DNA of 64,000 nucleotides from Microcaldota archaeon (GCA_021834785.1 JAKBRJ010000002.1:16381-80380); one strand, 5' to 3'. Numbered from the stretch's first letter, positions 1 to 8,631 are shown. The notes: a model not told the origin generated them from the letters alone. Numbers and translations are program-made.

Positions 1-8
1 TAAAGGAT

Positions 9-665
9 TTGAATTACTACAAATCTATACTTTCACCTGGAAAATATTCATCAAAGAACTTTGATGTCGGCAGTGCGCTATCGCTTTACTACAAACTCAG
101 CATAATGCCGATATTGCTCTCATTTTTGGTCGGGTTGCTTGTAGCACACGCCGATCCATCCGCTACGCACGCGTTTGTACCCCTGTTCTCTCTGTTTTCT
201 ATCTTCGCAGGTGCCAGCATAGCAGTCATAGCAAGCACGCTCATAATGCTGTGGGCGATTGTGCCTATCGGGATATTCATAAACGCATTCATATACCATA
301 TGTTTGGGAAGTATTTTCTGAAAACCTTCAAATTCAAGTATGGAAAAACATTCGCAGGGGCGACGTTCGGCATATTTCCACTGCTTTTCTTGTATTGGCT
401 TCTGTTTGTGCCCAAGCTTTCAATAGTGGTATTGCCAATAATCGGCGTATGGGAGTTCGTCGTGCTTGTTATAGCCGTGTCGTCACAGCAGAAGATAAGC
501 AGGCTGCAATCATTCGGTGTGCTTGTTGCATCGGAATTGATAATATTAATGTTCATATTCACCATGTTTATGATAGGGTTCGCATCGCTGCTCCCTGCTG
601 CATTGAGCAGCGCGCATGGCGTAGCATCAGGTGCTCCTATTGGTTCAGCAACATCATATCCTTGA
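9..665 (+). CDS. Yip1-like multi-pass membrane protein (possibly 5'-partial)
   Basis: Predicted integral membrane protein of about 218 residues with five hydrophobic segments (roughly residues 32-50, 60-95, 115-135, 140-157 and 168-195) joined by short polar loops. The hydrophobic layout and the short soluble N-terminus resemble archaeal Yip1-family proteins, whose role is uncertain. The first usable start is TTG at 9, but the frame is open to the left edge, so the true start may lie outside the window. The next gene on the same strand follows after 27 bases and is also a membrane protein, so the two are likely co-transcribed. The family call is a guess from topology; membrane location is secure. 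Confidence 0.6.
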   Translation: MNYYKSILSPGKYSSKNFDVGSALSLYYKLSIMPILLSFLVGLLVAHADPSATHAFVPLFSLFSIFAGASIAVIASTLIMLWAIVPIGIFINAFIYHMFGKYFLKTFKFKYGKTFAGATFGIFPLLFLYWLLFVPKLSIVVLPIIGVWEFVVLVIAVSSQQKISRLQSFGVLVASELIILMFIFTMFMIGFASLLPAALSSAHGVASGAPIGSATSYP

Positions 666-692
666 ATATGCAATGCATAATGGCGTTTTGAA

Positions 693-1364
693 ATGAGAAG
701 TGCAGACGCTGTAACGGTACTACGTACGGCAGCTATAATTATCATAGCCTATCTCGTGCTCCTTAAAGTAAACGCATTCCTTTTGATATTCCTTTTTGCC
801 GCAGCCATAATATCCGATGCGCTGGACGGATTCTTCGCTGTGCGTGAAGTCAGCAGAGGTAAAGTAGGCATCATCGAGTATGCAAAGGGCGCGCTTGGAA
901 ATATAAAAATAAGAGAGCGCATGTCTGAGTATAAGCACAGGGTTTCCAAGCTTGCGCCATCCGGAGCAAGAATCGATGTTGCAGGAGATAGGGTTACCGA
1001 ATACGTGATGTGGATTCTCTTCACATTTCTACACATAGTGCCTCTTTTTGTAATTTTCATAATAGTTATAAGGCATTCCTTTGCCGATGCGCTACTTGCA
1101 TCAAAAGGAACTTCGTCAAAAATGAAGTCCAGATTTGCAAAGGCAATCTATGCATCGAACATCAGCAGGTTCGGAATAAACACCTTGAAATTCCTGACGT
1201 TTTCATATCTGATGCTGATCTACATATATTCATATCCGCTGTGGATAGGATATGTGCTGATAGCCGCGCTTGTAATATACATAGTGATTAGGGGCATTGC
1301 AGAGGTATATGAAGCCACATTCTTCAAGGCTGGGAAAACACTGCAAAAAACGAAAACTATTTAA
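693..1364 (+). CDS. CDP-alcohol phosphatidyltransferase-like membrane enzyme
   Basis: Transfers a phosphoalcohol from a CDP-activated lipid or alcohol in phospholipid synthesis, acting in the membrane. The family signature D-x2-D-G-x2-A-R-x8-G-x3-D-x3-D is present: D42, D45, G46 and R51, then G91, D95 and D99. The first half reads DALDGFFAVR and the second GARIDVAGD. The spacing between R51 and G91 is 39 residues, where most family members have 8, so about 30 extra basic residues are inserted in the active-site loop. Hydrophobic helices flank the motif (7-40, 105-127, 165-200). Substrate cannot be told; an archaetidyl-alcohol role is likely in an archaeon. All catalytic aspartates are kept. 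Confidence 0.75.
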   Translation: MRSADAVTVLRTAAIIIIAYLVLLKVNAFLLIFLFAAAIISDALDGFFAVREVSRGKVGIIEYAKGALGNIKIRERMSEYKHRVSKLAPSGARIDVAGDRVTEYVMWILFTFLHIVPLFVIFIIVIRHSFADALLASKGTSSKMKSRFAKAIYASNISRFGINTLKFLTFSYLMLIYIYSYPLWIGYVLIAALVIYIVIRGIAEVYEATFFKAGKTLQKTKTI

Positions 1365-1394
1365 ACAAAAAAAGCTATATCAAAATGTGATAAA

Positions 1395-1730
1395 ATGGCT
1401 AATAAACCAACAGCGGCATTTGTGCTGCTTTTGATAGGAGGTATATTCGTCCTTCTGGAAGGACTGGCATTGTCTGCCATAGGCGCTTTGGCAACATTGG
1501 TATTTGCATCTGGAATAGGCGCTTTGGCAGGCATTCTAGGCATCATTACTGGAATAGTGATGATCGTATCTGCATTAATGGTAAACACTACCGACAAGTC
1601 AAAGATAAAGACCTGGTCCATCATAGGATTGGTAGTTTCTATCGTTAGCCTTTTGGGCGGTGGAGGAGTAATCCTGGGATTTCTGCTTGGGCTGATAGGC
1701 GCAATACTCGGCTTGACCTATAAAGGTTAA
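1395..1730 (+). CDS. Small four-helix membrane protein
   Basis: A 111-residue, very hydrophobic protein rich in Gly, Ala and Leu with about four membrane segments (7-28, 32-58, 70-90, 91-108) separated by one polar hinge around residues 60-72 (NTTDKSKIK). This is the layout of many small archaeal membrane proteins of unknown function (DUF4064-like). It starts with ATG 30 bases after the phosphatidyltransferase gene and is followed by a long T-rich run, so it is probably the last gene of the unit. No catalytic motif is visible. Confidence 0.7.
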   Translation: MANKPTAAFVLLLIGGIFVLLEGLALSAIGALATLVFASGIGALAGILGIITGIVMIVSALMVNTTDKSKIKTWSIIGLVVSIVSLLGGGGVILGFLLGLIGAILGLTYKG

Positions 1731-1740
1731 ACCTGTATTG

Positions 1741-1785
1741 TATTTTCTCCTTTCTTCTCCTTCTTCTTTTTTTGTTTTTAAATAA
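1741..1785 (+). terminator. T-rich transcription stop
   Basis: Directly after the small membrane protein gene comes a run of pyrimidine and T tracts, ending with two runs of five to seven T before position 1782. Archaeal RNA polymerase stops at such U-rich tracts without needing a hairpin. It lies between the end of the 693-1730 unit and the TATA box of the next gene. Confidence 0.55.
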
Positions 1786-1840
1786 TAACCCTAGTTTTAA
1801 CTTATGCATGTGTTAAAAGTGCAAATCAGCGCAACCGCAA

Positions 1841-1850
1841 TATATAAATA
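1841..1850 (+). promoter_or_regulatory. TATA box upstream of the 1890 gene
   Basis: The sequence TATATAAATA lies 40-49 bases before the TTG at 1890, which would give a transcript starting near 1867-1872 with a short leader. Just upstream, TTTTAAC (1795-1801) and GTTAAAA (1812-1818) form a 7-bp inverted repeat that could belong to the preceding stop region or be a regulator site. Confidence 0.45.
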
Positions 1851-1889
1851 TCTCATAGCTCGCTATAAGTAGAACCCCAGTTCAGATGA

Positions 1890-2267
1890 TTGAAAATGAA
1901 AGGATTAGAAGAATTTAAGGCTATGGCCACGAAGCCTCTTCTGAGGAAAGCAAGCCAGACTTGGGAAGAACCAAAATCCCCTACGCTAGATTCGGAAGAA
2001 AAGGCATTCACAGCGAATTGCGTAAATGCGCTCAAGAACGATTTTGAGATAAAGCCAAATATGCCAACTCCAGAATGCGATCACGTAAAGGCTGCTCTTT
2101 ATGCATATTCTGCACTTGATGCATGCTCTTCAAAGCAATTTGACAAGAAATCGCTTTCAGATTACGGAAGCTATATGATTTTCAGCGTAAGGGAGAAACG
2201 CATGAAAAACAAACAAACACAGAATCTTACTGCAGCTTTGCAGGAAGAGGTCTTTGGCGTATTCTAA
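1890..2267 (+). CDS. Hypothetical 125-residue soluble protein
   Basis: I do not recognise this protein. It is soluble, mixed in charge and has four cysteines (within TANCVNAL, PTPECDHV and LDACSSK), with predicted helices from residue 40 to the end. The TTG at 1890 and the ATG at 1896 are both possible starts; TTG fits the reading-frame opening and ATG shortens the protein by two residues. The gene stands alone: a T-rich stop lies before it and a convergent exported-protein gene lies after it. Codon use matches the surrounding genes, so it is probably real. Confidence 0.6.
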   Translation: MKMKGLEEFKAMATKPLLRKASQTWEEPKSPTLDSEEKAFTANCVNALKNDFEIKPNMPTPECDHVKAALYAYSALDACSSKQFDKKSLSDYGSYMIFSVREKRMKNKQTQNLTAALQEEVFGVF

Positions 2268-2296
2268 ATTAAAAAGAGAAAAAGAAAAGAAGAAGG
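2268..2296 (-). terminator. Reverse-strand T-rich stop
   Basis: The + strand here is nearly pure A/G, so the transcript of the reverse-strand gene ending at 2303 reads a long U/C tract with runs of four to six U just after its stop codon. This is the expected form of an archaeal terminator. Confidence 0.5.
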
Positions 2297-2302
2297 AATT
2301 AA

Positions 2303-3766
2303 TCAACTTGCGGTTACATTCATGCTCGCATATGCTCCTTCTTCCCCTATTACCCTAACTGTATAGGTCTGGTTGGCTAACAGTTTTATTAACGGCCCAG
2401 TGCCCAGGTTCGCATTTGCATGTGCGTTAGCAAACGCGTCATGTCCAAAAGCCACTGTTCCGTTGAATATCAACGTTACACTGCTGCCTGCGCCCAATAC
2501 ATATCCGTTCGGGCCTTCAGCTTCCGCTTGCGTAAACGGCAGCGACAATGTGCCATTGCTTGTCACTATGAAGTTCAGGGCGTTATGGTAGTCATGCGAA
2601 AATCTGTTTGCCTCTCCTATCGCAGCTTCCAAACTCGCGTTTGACACGTTTATGTTATGCATGTCCTCTATGACTGATGCATTTATTTTGTTCCCGAATT
2701 CATTTTCAAGCGCTTTGGCCCTAGGGCTGTTTGCCATCGTTGTCAATACGTTTGCAGCTTCACTAATATCTGAAGAATTAAACGCACTTGCAAAGGAACT
2801 TATGGCGCTGATGTTGGCACTTGAATTTAACAAGCCTAGCGCGTCCATATAGTCAGATAAATTTGCGCTTGTAGAAAGAGACGAGACAATGCCCCCCAAT
2901 CCAGAAGAGAACCCGCTGCGCTGCTGGTCTGGCAAGTTCAACGAAGCGTTTGTGCTTATTATGGAGCGCATGTATCCGAACAGCATCACCTGCTTGAGCG
3001 TTACTGAAGAATTTGCATTGTTCTTCACTATAACCGCCAGATATGTGTTGTTGCCAGAAGACGTGAGCGATGCACCCGTAATCGTTATGTTCGGCCTTAC
3101 CTGTTCGAGTTTTGCTTTTGCAACTGCATTTACGCGTGCTTTGAATCCGATGTGTACGCTTGTGCCGTTTATTGATCTGTTGTTTATCGTTATTGCTCTT
3201 GCAGCCGGAACCATTACGAACAGTGTCTGATTGGCAGCGTATATCTGCAATACTGTGGGCGACAGGTCAACTAATGCTCCTCCAGAAGTTCCATTCAATC
3301 CGGATATCTTTATCTGAAGCCTGTTGTTTGGAACGCTCACATTGTAAATAGTGCCGTTGATGTCTATCCTTGCGGATGTTATATTGAATCTTACCATGTT
3401 AAAAGATTGGTTAACATTTACGTGTGCAACTGCGATGGTCTGCGTGAAATTCGTCAAGTTCATAAGGTTGACGCTTCCGCTTGCGTTCAGATTAATGAAT
3501 CCGGTCGAATTGGATTGCCCTGCTTCATGCAATGCCAATCCCGAATACCCTATAATCAGGGACTGGGTGCCTTCAGGCACATGCGGAGGATCCGTAAGCT
3601 GTACCGCCAAAGTGCCAAGCGGCACGTATGAAACGTTAGTTACGGTAGTCGGAGCCGTAGTCGGTACAGACGGGTGCGTTAGGGATATTGCAACATATAT
3701 TATTGCAAGCACTACTATTATTCCTATCAAATATGTCCCAGCCTTATTCATTCCATCACTAAACAT
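2303..3766 (-). CDS. Membrane-anchored exported protein with DUF4382-like domain
   Basis: An extracellular protein of about 487 residues held by one N-terminal membrane segment (GIIVVLAIIYVAISL) with only a short cytoplasmic tail, followed by a Thr/Pro-rich linker (VPTTAPTTVT). The next ~130 residues (GTLAVQLTDPP, LIIGYSGLALHEAG, SGSVNLMNLT, FNMVRFNITSA) match the strand pattern of DUF4382, a beta-sandwich domain of archaeal and bacterial surface proteins. The C-terminal half is rich in N-x-S/T sequons. ATG at 3766 is preferred over the TTG at 3781. It is divergent from the ECF operon, with about 85 bases between. Ligand unknown; a cell-surface role is inferred. Confidence 0.7.
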   Translation of the reverse strand: MFSDGMNKAGTYLIGIIVVLAIIYVAISLTHPSVPTTAPTTVTNVSYVPLGTLAVQLTDPPHVPEGTQSLIIGYSGLALHEAGQSNSTGFINLNASGSVNLMNLTNFTQTIAVAHVNVNQSFNMVRFNITSARIDINGTIYNVSVPNNRLQIKISGLNGTSGGALVDLSPTVLQIYAANQTLFVMVPAARAITINNRSINGTSVHIGFKARVNAVAKAKLEQVRPNITITGASLTSSGNNTYLAVIVKNNANSSVTLKQVMLFGYMRSIISTNASLNLPDQQRSGFSSGLGGIVSSLSTSANLSDYMDALGLLNSSANISAISSFASAFNSSDISEAANVLTTMANSPRAKALENEFGNKINASVIEDMHNINVSNASLEAAIGEANRFSHDYHNALNFIVTSNGTLSLPFTQAEAEGPNGYVLGAGSSVTLIFNGTVAFGHDAFANAHANANLGTGPLIKLLANQTYTVRVIGEEGAYASMNVTAS

Positions 3767-3850
3767 ATAAATCGATGGCAAACAATAAAAGCCTTATCCT
3801 GCGTGGAAAACGATTTAAAGGTTACTTTGGAATTATTATCGGGGGTGCAG

Positions 3851-4516
3851 ATGGCTGCCAAAAAAGCCGAAAAGGCCAAATCTAGACCTATTTCTTTGAT
3901 GTACGGATTGCGCTGGAATCCTAACAAGAATATAACTTCTACTCAATATGCATTATATGCTGTGCAGATAGCCGTTGTAATACTGCTATCGTGGCTCGGC
4001 ACTATAGCTACGCCCGTAGTGGGTCCAGGCATAGGATTTCTGTACTGGGCATATCCATTCTTTGTGCTTTTCACGCTATGGTGGGGCATGTGGGGTGTCC
4101 TTGGTGCGTTCCTTGGGAGCGTAGTCGGCGCAGGGTTGCTTACTGGCTTACCCATACTTCCTGCATTAGGGTTTAGCATAGGTGACTTCATACCTGCCAT
4201 ACTGATATTCCTATTATACCGTGGATATCTGATAAAACGAGATGTAGATCCATTTGGCAGGGACATACTCTCCAAACCGAAATCGGCCGCATGGTTTGTA
4301 TTCTGGGTCATGGGGATAACCAACGTCATAGGCGGCTTATGGGGGGTATGGATACTTACAGTATTGGGCTTCGTTCCATTGCATGCCTATTGGTTTGGTG
4401 CAAGTTTATGGATAATAGGGGATGCGATAGTCCTTCTGATGATGCCTTTTATGAGCAAGTACCTGACTCCAATAGTGGAGAGATACGGCCTTCTTACAAA
4501 AGGTTGGATATCGTAA
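3851..4516 (+). CDS. ECF transporter substrate-binding (S) component
   Basis: Integral membrane protein (221 residues from ATG 3851) with about six hydrophobic segments, an N-terminal basic stretch (KKAEKAKSR) and glycine-rich helix turns (GVLGAFLGSVVGAGLLTG), as in S components of energy-coupling-factor importers. The frame opens at GTG 3803, but ATG 3851 has a purine-rich GGGGGTG eight bases upstream and gives a more usual N-terminus. EcfT follows after 19 bases and the fused ATPase after that, which is the main support for the call. S components set substrate specificity; the two phosphoribosyltransferase units downstream point to a nucleobase. That substrate is inference. Confidence 0.7.
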   Translation: MAAKKAEKAKSRPISLMYGLRWNPNKNITSTQYALYAVQIAVVILLSWLGTIATPVVGPGIGFLYWAYPFFVLFTLWWGMWGVLGAFLGSVVGAGLLTGLPILPALGFSIGDFIPAILIFLLYRGYLIKRDVDPFGRDILSKPKSAAWFVFWVMGITNVIGGLWGVWILTVLGFVPLHAYWFGASLWIIGDAIVLLMMPFMSKYLTPIVERYGLLTKGWIS

Positions 4517-4535
4517 TAGACTGCAGTGATAATAG

Positions 4536-5441
4536 ATGGTGCGCAAAGATGGCAAAGTAATGCATGCCGAGCCTAAGGCAGAATCCAGAATAAACCGCAA
4601 AGGCGAGAAGAAGTACATACGCACCATACTATTCTATGCAAGGGCAAATTCGGTATTTGCACGCATCAATGCCCTTACAAAATTCATTGTGTTGATTCTG
4701 GTCTCCCTGGCCGTGATACACCTAATAACGGAACGCACCCCAGACATAATATTTTCAGGAATAATGCTCCTGGCGGTGCTGTTTTTCATGGCAGATGCAA
4801 GAGTCATACGATATCTTGTCAAAAGCTATCTGGCTATTTTGATAGTTGCGCTTTTTGTGATGCTTATGTGGTGGTTAGTGTTCAACCAAGTTGGCAGCGT
4901 TGTGCTTGTGAACTTAAGGGCATTAGGCATCCCCCTTACCGTAACTACGCTTTCGTTGGAGATAGGCGTAACAAAAGTCTTTGGCTATGCAGCTCTGGCA
5001 TTTCTTACCCTCCTTGTGCTGATGACCACAAGAGACTCTGATGTCATAAGCGCGCTCAGCAAGCTCAAGCTCCCATTCAAAGCAGTCTTCTTTTCATCAT
5101 TCATCCTTCGCGCGTTTCACATAATGCAGGGCGATTTCGAATCGATACGCCATGCACAATTCGCACGAGGTTCGAGCATAAGCTCAGGGAAGAACATCGT
5201 CAAGAACGCAAGGAACTTTGCATCGCTTTCGATACCTTTAACCGCGGTCATGCTGAAGCGTTCCGTAGACATGGGTTCTGCACTAGAAGCAAGGGGCTTC
5301 AGCAAGAGCAAAGGCGTATCGGAATTCAAGAACGGGAATGGTTTTTCGCGATATGATTTTTCGATGATTGCATTGTCGGTTGCAGTGCTTTTTTCAGCAT
5401 ATATGTTCAATCTTACGCTGATGTTTGGGATAATGCGCTGA
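4536..5441 (+). CDS. ecfT: ECF transporter transmembrane coupling protein EcfT (CbiQ family)
   Basis: Couples ATP hydrolysis by the EcfA subunits to movement of the S component in the membrane. The protein has 301 residues, with hydrophobic segments at about 48-62, 72-88, 98-113, 145-165 and 275-297, and both Ala-Arg-Gly coupling motifs of the family (residues 210-212 in AQFARGSS and 252-254 in LEARGFS) on the cytoplasmic helices that dock into the ATPases. The start is ATG 4536; ATG 4560 is an alternative. It lies 19 bases after the S component and 4 bases before the fused ATPase, in one operon. Confidence 0.88.
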   Translation: MVRKDGKVMHAEPKAESRINRKGEKKYIRTILFYARANSVFARINALTKFIVLILVSLAVIHLITERTPDIIFSGIMLLAVLFFMADARVIRYLVKSYLAILIVALFVMLMWWLVFNQVGSVVLVNLRALGIPLTVTTLSLEIGVTKVFGYAALAFLTLLVLMTTRDSDVISALSKLKLPFKAVFFSSFILRAFHIMQGDFESIRHAQFARGSSISSGKNIVKNARNFASLSIPLTAVMLKRSVDMGSALEARGFSKSKGVSEFKNGNGFSRYDFSMIALSVAVLFSAYMFNLTLMFGIMR

Positions 5442-5445
5442 TATT

Positions 5446-7743
5446 ATGGATGCAATAAATGTCAATAAATTCTACTGGAGGTATCCTACGTTTACCGGCA
5501 GCGTAAACGAATTTGCGCTGAATGGGATAAGCCTGCAAATACGGGAGAATGAATTCTTCGGCATAACCGGTCCGAGCGGGTCCGGGAAGACTACCCTTTG
5601 TTTTGCAATATCTGGATTGATACCTCACCAGATGCATCTGTCTTATGAGGACGCAAAACAGTTCATGGACGGAAGCATAAAAGTATTCGGCGATACCGTA
5701 AGCGCAGTAGTCAGGAGAAACGGCAAGAACGTAATAATGGGCAAAGGGACTATGGCCCCAACTGTCGGCATAGTGATGCAGGACCCAGAAAGCCAGTTTC
5801 TTACAATGAGCGTAAAGCAGGAGCTTTCCTTAGGGCTTCAGTTCATGGGAATACCCCAAAGCGAAATAGATGCAAGGATAAAAGAGGCCCTTCGCAGGGT
5901 AGGCATGTACGACCTGTACGCAGATTCAGAGCGCATACACCCGGCTGAGCTTTCTGGAGGGCAGAAGCAACGGCTTATAATAGCCAGCTTCATAGCCATG
6001 CGGCCGAAGGTACTGATACTTGACGAGCCTACCTCTGATTTAGATCCTGCCGGGAAGATGGAAGTCATAGATGCAATAGAACGCATAAAGGAGGAGCACA
6101 AGCTTACTGTCATACTTGTAGAGCACAACCCGGAAATAATGCAGAGATTTGCCGATAGGATTGCAGTGATGGATAAAGGCTGCATAGTTGCAGTCGATAC
6201 CCCAGAAAAGATATATTCAAATAAGCAACTTGTCGAAAAGCACAGCATATATGCGCCGGAATTGACTGATGTTAAAATGGGCAGGGGAAACCGGACATAC
6301 CTTACTATAGAATCATTCGTGGCACATGCAAGGCTGCTTAAAATAAAGGATGAACGTGTGCTTCAAGAATCTTTTGAAGCCATCAAAGAGCCATCAAAAG
6401 AGCTCATATCTGTGAAAGACTTGGACTTTAGCTATGGGGACGGAACGCACGCCCTTAATTCCATATCATTCAAGATAGCGAAAGGCGAATTCGTAGCTCT
6501 GGTGGGCCAGAATGGTTCTGGCAAAAGCACGCTGTCCAAAGTGCTAAGCGGCATAGAGAGCTCGTTCAAAGGCAATGTAAACGTAATGGGCATGGATCTT
6601 CATGCCGCTAAGAACAGGGCCCTGATGCCATTCAAAGTGGGCTATATATTCCAGAATCCCGACCATCAGATATTCAACAGGAGCGTATATTCGGAGGTGG
6701 CATATGGCCTGAAGAACATGGGCCTGCCAAAAGAAGAAATAAATATGGGGGTAAAGAAGGCGCTGAAAAACGTCGGGCTCGAGAGCAAAGCCTCTGAAGA
6801 TCCTCTTTTCCTGGGCAAGGGGCAAAAGCGCAGGCTTGCAGTTGCAAGCGTGCTTGCAATGGAACCTGAAATACTGATAGTCGACGAACCGACTACTGGC
6901 CAAGACTACGCTATGGCAAAGGAGATAATGGAACTCCTCAAAATCATGAACGATGCCGGAAAGACAATATTTGTAATAACGCACGATATGCGCCTTGTAG
7001 CAGAATACTGCAAACGCTCGATAGTCATGAATGCAGGCAGCATAATATATGACGGCAGCACCGTAAACCTATTTGAAGATGATGCATTGCTATCCAAGGC
7101 ATCGCTCGTTGCTCCTCAATCAGTAAAACTTTCAAAAGAGCTCAGAAGGATAGGCATGCTGAACAACATATTGCTTACCGCATCCGATTTGAACGATTTT
7201 TTCAGTTTTAGCAGCATGAAGACAAAATACAAACGCATGGACTTTGGTGCAATGCGAATGCATGCAAAGAGCATAGCGTCCGCCATAAAATCCAAGCACG
7301 GTGCCCCAAGTGCGATAGTCTACGTGCAAAGGGGTGGCATGGTGTTCGGGCGTTTGCTGAGCGACTATTTGGGTGTCAGCAAAGTGTTTGGGATCAAGGC
7401 CAGCTACTACAACGAATATAGTCTTCCCTCAAAAGGCGTCTATGTCGGCAGCCTAAACGGAGTTCAGGAAAACAACGGATACATATTGCTGGTGGACGAT
7501 ATAATAGATACCGGGAAGACGATGGCTGCGGTATCAAGCAAGATATTGCCCATCTCTAGAAAGTTAGTGACTGTTGCGCTGCTATGCAAGGAAGGCTCAT
7601 CTTTCAAGCCCGATTTCTGCGGCACCTATACAAGTAAAGACAGTTGGATAATATTTGATTATGAAAAGGAGGAGGCATACAGAAGTTTCCAGCATGACAA
7701 TAACCATGCAGGCATGAAATTCATAAAAGAAAATTTTAGGTGA
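5446..7743 (+). CDS. Fused EcfA-EcfA' ATPase with C-terminal phosphoribosyltransferase domain
   Basis: A 765-residue cytoplasmic protein with three domains. ABC domain 1 (1-290): Walker A GPSGSGKTT 42-50, Q-loop Q112, signature LSGGQ 169-173, Walker B VLILDEP 189-195, switch His227. ABC domain 2 (320-560): Walker A GQNGSGKST 354-362, Q403, signature altered to LGKGQ 456-460, Walker B ILIVDEP 476-482, His513. Phosphoribosyltransferase domain (about 590-765): RGGMVFGRLLSDYLG at 629-643 and the PRPP loop VDDIIDTGKT at 683-692. The ABC pair powers an ECF importer; the third domain would join a base to PRPP. Fusion of both ECF ATPases with a phosphoribosyltransferase is unusual and suggests that imported base is trapped as nucleotide at the transporter. 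Domain calls are secure; the coupling is inferred. Confidence 0.9.
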   Translation: MDAINVNKFYWRYPTFTGSVNEFALNGISLQIRENEFFGITGPSGSGKTTLCFAISGLIPHQMHLSYEDAKQFMDGSIKVFGDTVSAVVRRNGKNVIMGKGTMAPTVGIVMQDPESQFLTMSVKQELSLGLQFMGIPQSEIDARIKEALRRVGMYDLYADSERIHPAELSGGQKQRLIIASFIAMRPKVLILDEPTSDLDPAGKMEVIDAIERIKEEHKLTVILVEHNPEIMQRFADRIAVMDKGCIVAVDTPEKIYSNKQLVEKHSIYAPELTDVKMGRGNRTYLTIESFVAHARLLKIKDERVLQESFEAIKEPSKELISVKDLDFSYGDGTHALNSISFKIAKGEFVALVGQNGSGKSTLSKVLSGIESSFKGNVNVMGMDLHAAKNRALMPFKVGYIFQNPDHQIFNRSVYSEVAYGLKNMGLPKEEINMGVKKALKNVGLESKASEDPLFLGKGQKRRLAVASVLAMEPEILIVDEPTTGQDYAMAKEIMELLKIMNDAGKTIFVITHDMRLVAEYCKRSIVMNAGSIIYDGSTVNLFEDDALLSKASLVAPQSVKLSKELRRIGMLNNILLTASDLNDFFSFSSMKTKYKRMDFGAMRMHAKSIASAIKSKHGAPSAIVYVQRGGMVFGRLLSDYLGVSKVFGIKASYYNEYSLPSKGVYVGSLNGVQENNGYILLVDDIIDTGKTMAAVSSKILPISRKLVTVALLCKEGSSFKPDFCGTYTSKDSWIIFDYEKEEAYRSFQHDNNHAGMKFIKENFR

Positions 7744-7748
7744 CAAAG

Positions 7749-8339
7749 ATGAAAAAAACGAGGTATGCAAGGATAAGCTTCGAAGAGATGCAAAGCCTGA
7801 GCAAGGCAATTGCATTGGCATTTTCAAGAAAATATGGCACTCCAGAAGCCATAATATACGTTGAGCGCGGAGGCATGGTGTTCGGGCGTTTGCTGAGCGA
7901 TTATCTTGGCGTAAGCCGGCTATATGGAATAAGGGCAAGACACTATCCAAAAACGAATGCAATGGCAAGCACGGTACATCTAGAAGGGATGGAAGCATTG
8001 CCCGAGTCGTGGCCTAACGACAAGCATATACTCGTTGCGGATGACATTGCAGATACCGGGAAGACACTTAATGCCATATTATCAGAGCTAAGGAAATCAA
8101 TACCCAACATAGCGACTGCGACCATGCTCCGCAAACCGCGGTCAATTATACTGCCGGATTTCTTCGGCAAAACGCTGGACAACGATGTGTGGGCCATCTT
8201 CGACTACGAAGAGATGGAAACAGGCGCGGACTTCAAAAAGTCCGGCAACAGGGGCGGGCAGGACTTCATGCGCAAAAAGTACGGCATTGGGCGCAATGCT
8301 AGAAGCAAAGCGAATTCCACTGCAGGCTTTGGCAAATAA
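7749..8339 (+). CDS. Phosphoribosyltransferase (purine/xanthine-type)
   Basis: Free-standing 196-residue paralogue of the C-terminal domain of the preceding fusion protein. It shares GGMVFGRLLSDYLGVS word for word and has its own PRPP loop VADDIADTGKT at residues 96-106. The pattern of RGG near residue 40 and WAIFDYEE near the C-terminus resembles xanthine/guanine/hypoxanthine phosphoribosyltransferases (COG2236 type), which make nucleoside monophosphate and pyrophosphate from base and PRPP. GTG 7740 overlaps the preceding stop codon and ATG 7749 follows it; either gives tight translational coupling. The tail from residue 170 is basic and probably disordered. Substrate is not shown by sequence alone. 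Confidence 0.82.
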   Translation: MKKTRYARISFEEMQSLSKAIALAFSRKYGTPEAIIYVERGGMVFGRLLSDYLGVSRLYGIRARHYPKTNAMASTVHLEGMEALPESWPNDKHILVADDIADTGKTLNAILSELRKSIPNIATATMLRKPRSIILPDFFGKTLDNDVWAIFDYEEMETGADFKKSGNRGGQDFMRKKYGIGRNARSKANSTAGFGK

Positions 8340-8352
8340 TCAGGGCGGAATA

Positions 8353-8631
8353 ATGAAAGCGATGCTTGTAGTGCATGGGTTTGTACAAGGTGTTGGTTAC
8401 AGGTATCTAGTCATGAAGAACGCGGTGTCCCTGGGGATTAAGGGAAATGTAAGGAATATGCCGGATGGCAGCGTATTGATATTGGCGGAGGGTACGAAAG
8501 AACAGATACTCAAATTGATAAAAGCGATAGACATAAGCACGGAAAACGGCCCTCAGGTCTACAAAATAGAAAGATCCAATGTCAAAGGCAGCGATTACGG
8601 GGCATTTGATGATTTCAGCATAGCGCATTGA
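8353..8631 (+). CDS. acyP: Acylphosphatase
   Basis: Small (92-residue) cytosolic enzyme that hydrolyses acyl phosphates such as acetyl or carbamoyl phosphate. Both family motifs are present: GFVQGVGYRY at 9-18 with catalytic Arg17, and GNVRNMPDGSV at 31-41 with catalytic Asn35. The start is ATG 8353, preceded by the purine-rich AGGGCGGAA; a longer frame open from 8185 overlaps the phosphoribosyltransferase and is not favoured. It ends the ECF operon, 13 bases after the phosphoribosyltransferase gene, and converges with the next gene. A link to nucleobase uptake is not obvious. Confidence 0.88.
   Translation: MKAMLVVHGFVQGVGYRYLVMKNAVSLGIKGNVRNMPDGSVLILAEGTKEQILKLIKAIDISTENGPQVYKIERSNVKGSDYGAFDDFSIAH

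Noticed and set aside
89..745. Long reverse frame opposite the first two genes
   Set aside because: It mirrors two membrane-protein genes on the forward strand, has no motif, and crosses the gene boundary between them.
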